Shown here: piece after piece, positions 4,677 through 8,656 of the stretch | Layout of the letters: every line of letters begins with the position of its first letter | Position numbering within the stretch: the stretch's first letter is position 1 | Origin: Candidatus Gastranaerophilales bacterium | Lineage (GTDB): Bacteria; Cyanobacteriota; Vampirovibrionia; Gastranaerophilales; Gastranaerophilaceae | Reading direction: 5' to 3' | Length of the DNA stretch: 8,656 bases | Assembly: GCA_021201175.1 (NCBI GenBank) | Contig: JAJQFK010000161.1 | Coordinates: forward strand, 1 to 8,656 | Translations under genes and position numbers: made by a program | The notes under the pieces: model-generated | The model's input: the letters and a program-made list of their open reading frames with translations, nothing else | Told to the model about the DNA's origin: nothing | The model's database searches: none

Positions 4677-5792
4677 ATGCTTTTTACTATAGATAGAGAT
4701 TCACTGTTAAATAAGTTGAAAATAGTTGAAAAAGTTACAACACAAAGAGGAAACGTTCAACCGGTGCTTTCTAATGTATTAATTGAAGCTTGTAATAATG
4801 TTATAAAACTTAGTGCAACGGATTTGGAAATTTTTGTAAAAGCAAATGCAGCCGCAGCTGTAATAAAAGAAGGAAAAATAACTATACCGGCAAGAAAATT
4901 ACTTGAAATAGCCTCTACCCTTCCTGATAAACCGGTTGAATTTTCATTAGATGAAGATACAAATGTTATAACAGTTTCTTGCGGTAAATCTAAGTTTGAA
5001 CTTATAGGAATTTCAGCTTCTGAATTTCCAAAAGGAGAAGAAGAAGTTGAATACGAAAATGAAATCGAAATTAACCTGGAACCGTTATTAAAGTCTATTA
5101 AGAATACTGTTTATGCTGCTGCAAATTATGAAAACAGAAATGTAATATCCGGTGTTTTTTGCAGTATACAAGGTGATACCCTTGAAATGGCAGCTACCGA
5201 CGGTAACAGACTTACAAGAATGATTGAAACTATTAAAAACGATAGCCAAAAATCAACAAAAATTGTAATTCCTTCTAAAACATTAAATGAATTTGTCAGA
5301 ATTTGCTTTTTTTCTTCTCAAGAAAATGTGACGCTTGTTGTGGATAAAACAAAGTTGATTCTTAAAACGCCTAATTTTTCAATAAATTCAAGATTAATAG
5401 AAGGTGATTATCCTCCGTACGGGCAGTTAATTCCGAAATCAACTTTAAATAATGCCGTAGTTTCAAGAGATGAATTAATTTCTGCATTGGATAGAGTTTC
5501 GACAATGGTTAATGACAGAACAAGTATTGTTAAATTCTCATTTAGTCAAGGGCAGTTGTTATTAAAGGCAGAAACACCGAATGCGGGAAGTTCGGAAGAT
5601 GTTATAGAATGTGATTATTCCGGTGAAGATTTATCTATTGCTTTTAACTATAAATATGTATTGGATTCTGTTAAAACAATGGATGCTAAACAGGTAAAAA
5701 TAGGCTTAAACGGAAGTTTATCAGCTACGGTATTTAAACCGGACAGCGAAGAAAATTACATTTGTTTAATAATGCCTATTCAGATAAGATAA
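4677..5792 (+). CDS. dnaN: DNA polymerase III subunit beta (sliding clamp)
   Basis: A 371-residue protein that dimerises into the ring clamp tethering the replicative polymerase to DNA; length is normal. Three repeated clamp domains are expected at roughly 1-125, 130-245 and 247-371. Recognisable stretches are the N-terminal LSATDLEIFV, the central AATDGNRLTR, RLIEGDYPPYGQLIP (conserved end of the second domain) and the C-terminal tail YICLIMPIQIR, which corresponds to the YLIMPVR(L) end that shapes the partner-binding pocket. The start is supported by AAGAGG 6 nt upstream. It is the first gene of a tight + strand run with thrB and pgk, and it directly follows the putative oriC. Lack of an adjacent dnaA or recF is unlike the classical dnaA-dnaN-recF order and is reminiscent of cyanobacteria. 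Confidence 0.97.
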   Translation: MLFTIDRDSLLNKLKIVEKVTTQRGNVQPVLSNVLIEACNNVIKLSATDLEIFVKANAAAAVIKEGKITIPARKLLEIASTLPDKPVEFSLDEDTNVITVSCGKSKFELIGISASEFPKGEEEVEYENEIEINLEPLLKSIKNTVYAAANYENRNVISGVFCSIQGDTLEMAATDGNRLTRMIETIKNDSQKSTKIVIPSKTLNEFVRICFFSSQENVTLVVDKTKLILKTPNFSINSRLIEGDYPPYGQLIPKSTLNNAVVSRDELISALDRVSTMVNDRTSIVKFSFSQGQLLLKAETPNAGSSEDVIECDYSGEDLSIAFNYKYVLDSVKTMDAKQVKIGLNGSLSATVFKPDSEENYICLIMPIQIR

Positions 5793-5802
5793 AAGGTTAG
5801 TT

Positions 5803-6729
5803 ATGAAAGTTAGTGTAAAAGTACCTGCTACAACAGCAAATTTAGGACCCGGTTTTGATTGTTTGGGTTTGGCGCTTCCTATTTATAATGAAATAACTGT
5901 TGAAGAAACCGTTATGCCCGGGAGCGGGATTGAAATAAATATTATTGAAGATACCGAAACTTATGATATATTATCTATTCCTAAAGATGAAAATAACATT
6001 GCTTATAAGGCTATTGAACTTTTGTATAATTTTATAGGACAAAGTGTAAGTGATATAAAAATAACAATAAAGACAAATATTCCGGTTGCAAGGGGGTTAG
6101 GCAGCAGCGCTTCTGTAATAGTAGGCGGCTTAATGGCTGCTAATAAACTTCTTGGAAATCCTGCCGATGATGCGGTATTATTATCAATTGCGTCAGAAGT
6201 TGAAGGACATCCTGATAATGTCACTCCTGCAATGTTTGGCGGATTTTGTCTTGCAAGTATGGAAGATGACGGCAGTGTTGTGTATTCCAAAATTTCTTGG
6301 CCTGATGATTGGAAATTAACCGTTATAATTCCTGATTATGAGTTAGATACTATGATAGCAAGGTCGGTTTTACCTGAAAGTATTCCTGTAAAAGATTCTG
6401 CTTTTAATATAAGAAAATGTGCTATGTTGGTCGATTCAGTATACAGACATGATTCGGAAATGATGAAAAAATGTCTTAAAGATAAGCTTCATCAGCCTTA
6501 TAGAGAACGATTAATAAAAGGATTTAAAGAATTAACAGAGTTTCTTGAAAATAAAGATGATATTTTAGGCTGTGTTATTTCCGGTGCAGGTCCTTCAATC
6601 CTTGTTATTTCTGAAAAAAACGGATTTGAAAAAGTCGAAAATGAAGTTGTTAATCTGTTTACGGAATTAAATGTTAATTGTGATATCAGAACATTAAATA
6701 TAGAAAATGAAGGTACAAAAGTTATATAA
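5803..6729 (+). CDS. thrB: Homoserine kinase (GHMP kinase family)
   Basis: A 308-residue cytoplasmic enzyme that phosphorylates homoserine with ATP to O-phosphohomoserine, the step before threonine synthase. GHMP motif 1 is VPATTANLGPGFDCLGLAL (7-25). The ATP-binding motif 2 is PVARGLGSSAS (94-104), followed by EGHPDNVTPA (134-143). Motif 3 is ISGAGPSIL (259-267). Length fits the family. The ribosome binding site AAAGG (5792-5796) begins on the last base of the dnaN stop codon, and only 10 bp separate the two genes, so co-transcription with dnaN is likely. No thrC or hom is in the window, so the threonine pathway genes are dispersed here. Confidence 0.95.
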   Translation: MKVSVKVPATTANLGPGFDCLGLALPIYNEITVEETVMPGSGIEINIIEDTETYDILSIPKDENNIAYKAIELLYNFIGQSVSDIKITIKTNIPVARGLGSSASVIVGGLMAANKLLGNPADDAVLLSIASEVEGHPDNVTPAMFGGFCLASMEDDGSVVYSKISWPDDWKLTVIIPDYELDTMIARSVLPESIPVKDSAFNIRKCAMLVDSVYRHDSEMMKKCLKDKLHQPYRERLIKGFKELTEFLENKDDILGCVISGAGPSILVISEKNGFEKVENEVVNLFTELNVNCDIRTLNIENEGTKVI

Positions 6730-6741
6730 AGGAGGGAAAAT

Positions 6742-7938
6742 ATGAAAAAATCAATTAAAGATTTGGGTGATATTAAAGGAAAAAAAGCTCTTGTAAGAGT
6801 TGATATTAATGTTCCTTTGGATTCAAATAAAAATGTAACTGATGATACAAGAATACAAGCAATAATGCCTACTTTAAATTATTTAAAAGATAAGGGCGCA
6901 AAAATAATATTAATGGCTCATTTGGGCAGACCTAAAGGTGAAAAGAATCCTGAATTTACTCTGGCGCCTGTTGCAAAGTATTTGTCTAAAGTTTTGGGCG
7001 AAGAAGTTATGTTTATTCCTGATGTAGAAGATGCTGAAAAAATGGTGTCTGATTTAAAAGAAGGTCAAGTTGCTTTGCTTGAAAATATCAGATATTACAA
7101 GGCAGAAGAAGCAAAAGATGATGATATGACATTTGCAAATCAATTGGCTAAATTAGGTGATTTTTATGTAAATGATGCATTTGGTGCGGCTCATAGAAAT
7201 CATACTTCAACTTCTAAATTGGCAAAGGTATTAAAACCGGCAGTATCAGGTTTATTGATGGAAAAAGAATTAAGATGTCTTTCACAAGCTCTTGATAATC
7301 CGACAAGACCGTTTACAGCAGTTGTAGGCGGTGCTAAAGTTTCTTCTAAAATAGGTGTTTTAGAAAATTTAATTGATAAAGTTGATAATTTGATAATCGG
7401 CGGCGGTATGGCTTATACGTTTGTTAAAGCTAACGGCGGTAAAATAGGTAATTCTATTTGCGAAGATGATCAATTAGATGTAGCAAAAGCAATTGAAAAG
7501 AAAGCTGCTGACAAAGGGGTAAAATTAGTAATGGCAACAGATGTTTTAGTTACTGATGATTTTTCAGGGAACGGTACTAATAAGTTTGTTAAAATAAATG
7601 AAATTCCGGATGGATTTGAAGGAGTAGATGCGGGTTTAGAATCAAGAAAAGCTTTTAGTGATGTATTAAAATCATCTAAAACAATTTTAATGAATGGACC
7701 TGTCGGCGCTTTTGAAAATCCTAAATTTGCAGAAGGAACAAAATCTGTTTTAGAGGCTGTAGTTGAGGCTACAAAAAATGGTGCAATATCTGTAATAGGC
7801 GGTGGCGATTCGGTTTCTGCCGCTAAAAAATTCTTTAAGGCGGAAGATTTTACTCATGTTTCAACAGGCGGCGGCGCATCTTTAGAGTTCATTGAAGGAA
7901 AGATTCTCCCCGGTGTCGCAGCTTTAGATGATAAATAA
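6742..7938 (+). CDS. pgk: Phosphoglycerate kinase
   Basis: A 398-residue glycolytic enzyme that transfers phosphate between 1,3-bisphosphoglycerate and ADP to make ATP. The family signature VRVDINVPLD is at 18-27. AHLGRPKG (59-66) and ENIRYYKAEE (114-123) belong to the N-terminal substrate-binding domain, as does NDAFGAAHRNHTS (144-156). The C-terminal nucleotide domain shows GGAKVSSK (196-203), NGPVGAFE (318-325), the phosphate-binding IGGGDSVSAA (352-361) and STGGGASLEF (374-383). Length is normal. AAAGGAGG (6728-6735), overlapping the thrB stop, is the strongest ribosome binding site in the window, suiting an abundant enzyme. Last gene of the dnaN-thrB-pgk run, closed by the terminator at 7958-7990. 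Confidence 0.98.
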   Translation: MKKSIKDLGDIKGKKALVRVDINVPLDSNKNVTDDTRIQAIMPTLNYLKDKGAKIILMAHLGRPKGEKNPEFTLAPVAKYLSKVLGEEVMFIPDVEDAEKMVSDLKEGQVALLENIRYYKAEEAKDDDMTFANQLAKLGDFYVNDAFGAAHRNHTSTSKLAKVLKPAVSGLLMEKELRCLSQALDNPTRPFTAVVGGAKVSSKIGVLENLIDKVDNLIIGGGMAYTFVKANGGKIGNSICEDDQLDVAKAIEKKAADKGVKLVMATDVLVTDDFSGNGTNKFVKINEIPDGFEGVDAGLESRKAFSDVLKSSKTILMNGPVGAFENPKFAEGTKSVLEAVVEATKNGAISVIGGGDSVSAAKKFFKAEDFTHVSTGGGASLEFIEGKILPGVAALDDK

Positions 7939-7957
7939 ATTGTTTATATTTATATAT

Positions 7958-7990
7958 AAAACAGAAGGATTATTTAATCCTTCTGTTTTT
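7958..7990. terminator. Strong, probably bidirectional rho-independent terminator
   Basis: A perfect 15-bp inverted repeat (7958-7972 with 7975-7989) has GC-containing core CAGAAGG/CCTTCTG and ends in a T run for the + strand. On the - strand the mirror T-rich run (TTTTATATAT) follows. It terminates pgk transcription and overlaps the stop codon of the convergent small HTH gene (stop at 7989-7991), so it can serve both. Confidence 0.9.
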
Positions 7991-8222
7991 AAATGATTTT
8001 ATTAGCAAGCATTTCATTTATTCTGACAAATTTTAAGTCATAACCTAATATTTGTCCGATTAGAAGTGCTTCTTCATATTTTAGTGTACCTCTTATCAGT
8101 TTTTGTGAAATATTTGAGCGGGAAATATTTTTTCCCGTATATTTTGACATTTCTTTTGCTATATAAGTTATTGATACATCATTTTCCAATAATAATTTTT
8201 TTATATCTTTTTTTACTCTCAC
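7989..8222 (-). CDS. Small helix-turn-helix protein (Cro/C1-like), function unknown
   Basis: A 77-residue basic protein. Residues 6-65 fit a compact five-helix HTH: DIKKLLLENDVSITYIAKEMS (6-26), then ISRSNISQKLIRGTLKYEEALLIGQILGYDLKFV (33-66). The second part resembles short phage- or Firmicutes-type HTH proteins in which 'SRSNLSxKL' is the recognition helix. No partner domain is present. The start is GTG at 8222-8220, preceded by AGAGG (8232-8228) at a 5-nt gap; there is no in-frame ATG nearby. It is convergent with pgk and divergent from the prepilin-like gene beginning near 8374. The ACGT-containing repeats in the shared 151-bp upstream region are likely operator candidates. DNA-binding is a fold-based inference. 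Confidence 0.72.
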   Translation of the reverse strand: MRVKKDIKKLLLENDVSITYIAKEMSKYTGKNISRSNISQKLIRGTLKYEEALLIGQILGYDLKFVRINEMLANKII

Positions 8223-8259
8223 ACTAACCTCTGGCTTGATTTTGACTTATAAAAATATA

Positions 8260-8288
8260 TTGACATATATTTTGTAATAGTGTAGAAT
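8260..8288 (+). promoter_or_regulatory. Strong promoter toward the 3' prepilin-like gene, TTGACA-N17-TAGAAT
   Basis: A consensus -35 TTGACA (8260-8265) and TAGAAT (8283-8288) with a 17-bp spacer predict a start near 8295 and a leader of about 80-105 nt. A second, overlapping candidate is TTGACT (8242-8247) with TATATT (8266-8271). The first half of an inverted repeat (8287-8293) overlaps the end of the -10 box, suggesting repression. Confidence 0.7.
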
Positions 8289-8328
8289 ACGTTAGTATAA
8301 AGGAACGTATATAATTATATAGGAACGT
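8287..8328. promoter_or_regulatory. ACGT-containing repeat cluster, candidate operator
   Basis: ATACGTT (8287-8293) and AACGTAT (8304-8310) form an inverted repeat with a 10-bp spacer. In addition AGGAACGT occurs as a direct repeat at 8301-8308 and 8321-8328, exactly 20 bp apart. The cluster covers the -10 end, start site and early transcript of the promoter at 8260-8288. The adjacent small HTH protein is the obvious candidate binder, but this is inference. Confidence 0.5.
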
Positions 8329-8373
8329 TAAATAATAACAGTTTACAATTCAATATAGAAAGTAGATTAAAAA

Positions 8374-8656
8374 GTGCAGAATAATAAAGATTGGTCGGGC
8401 ATGCCTTTTCAATTTCAAATCGGTTTTACGCTGTCTGAAATACTTATTGCTCTTGTAATTATCGGAATTATTGCAGCTATAACGGTTCCTGTTATTTATG
8501 CAAACTATCAGGAACGCGCATTAAAATCCGCACTAAAAAAGAATTATTCTGTCTTAAAACAAGCTTTAGATAAATACTATATCGACAACGGAGAAAGATT
8601 ATGTACCGGAATAAATATAGATGGAAGATTGGTAAAAAATAAACTTATCTCTTATA
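8374..8656 (+). CDS. Prepilin-like protein, N-terminal part (runs off the window)
   Basis: The frame opens after a stop at 8368-8370 and has no stop to the window end (94 codons). The class-III signal is G-FTLSEILIALVIIGIIAAITVP, with cleavage expected after the Gly encoded at 8422-8424 and Glu at mature +5. After the helix it continues VIYANYQERALKSALKKNYSVLKQALDKYY, parallel to the prepilin at 3045-3719. Start choice is uncertain. GTG at 8374 gives a 17-residue leader with a weak AGAAAG 11 nt upstream; ATG at 8401 gives an 8-residue leader MPFQFQIG but no visible Shine-Dalgarno. GTG is given as the outer bound. It is divergent from the small HTH gene and follows a strong promoter. A membrane-inserted pilin or pseudopilin is likely; exact role unknown. 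Confidence 0.83.
   Translation, partial: MQNNKDWSGMPFQFQIGFTLSEILIALVIIGIIAAITVPVIYANYQERALKSALKKNYSVLKQALDKYYIDNGERLCTGINIDGRLVKNKLISY

Noticed and set aside
6003..6290. 95-codon open frame on the - strand within thrB
   Set aside because: It lies wholly inside a well-supported GHMP kinase gene; an antisense shadow frame.
496..7938. Leucine codon TTG as a strand-bias marker around the putative origin
   Set aside because: Hand counts run 0 of about 24 in tyrA, about 6 of 34 in hipA, about 6 of 37 in dnaN and about 10 of 35 in pgk. The trend is in the expected direction but not clean, so it was not used as evidence for the origin.

Overview
The window is AT-rich (about 70% A+T by eye) and reads as chromosomal DNA of a low-GC bacterium. 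The best guess is a gut-type relative of the Cyanobacteria (Gastranaerophilales / Vampirovibrionia, formerly Melainabacteria). Three prepilin-like proteins of the FTLSE(V/I)LIALVIIG(V/I)IAAITVP type point that way, a style I associate with that group. So does a replication-origin-like region next to dnaN rather than dnaA, whose repeated 9-mer TTTTCTACA is one base from the cyanobacterial DnaA box TTTTCCACA. The taxonomic call is an inference.

Layout. 1-67: last codons of a gene on the + strand that looks like a prepilin C-terminus. 68-495: non-coding, with two REP-like palindromic elements (119-240). 496-1326: prephenate dehydrogenase. 1459-3041: a compact hipBA toxin-antitoxin cassette with three palindromic operators and an embedded promoter. 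3045-3719 (-): a prepilin-like protein, convergent with hipA and divergent from a Cro/C1-type HTH gene (3880-4197). 4198-4676: non-coding, with a putative oriC. 4677-7938: dnaN, thrB and pgk, tightly spaced on the + strand and closed by a strong terminator at 7958-7990. 7989-8222 (-): a small HTH protein, divergent from a third prepilin-like gene that starts near 8374 and runs off the window.

The most notable region is 4325-4573. It holds six exact copies of TTTTCTACA, two on the - strand and four on the + strand. The last copy is followed by a short GG-containing gap, a run of CTA/TTA triplets whose complement reads 3'-GAT/AAT-5' (the DnaA-trio pattern), and an A/T-only tract just before the dnaN promoter. 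This is the order of parts described for the basal bacterial unwinding element. The 9-mers fall at 10-11 bp spacing, and degenerate relatives (TTTTGAACA, TATTGAACA) fill the empty slots.

A second theme is regulation. All three HTH genes sit beside palindromic or repeated sites that overlap recognisable promoters, and both complete prepilin loci are divergently paired with an HTH gene.
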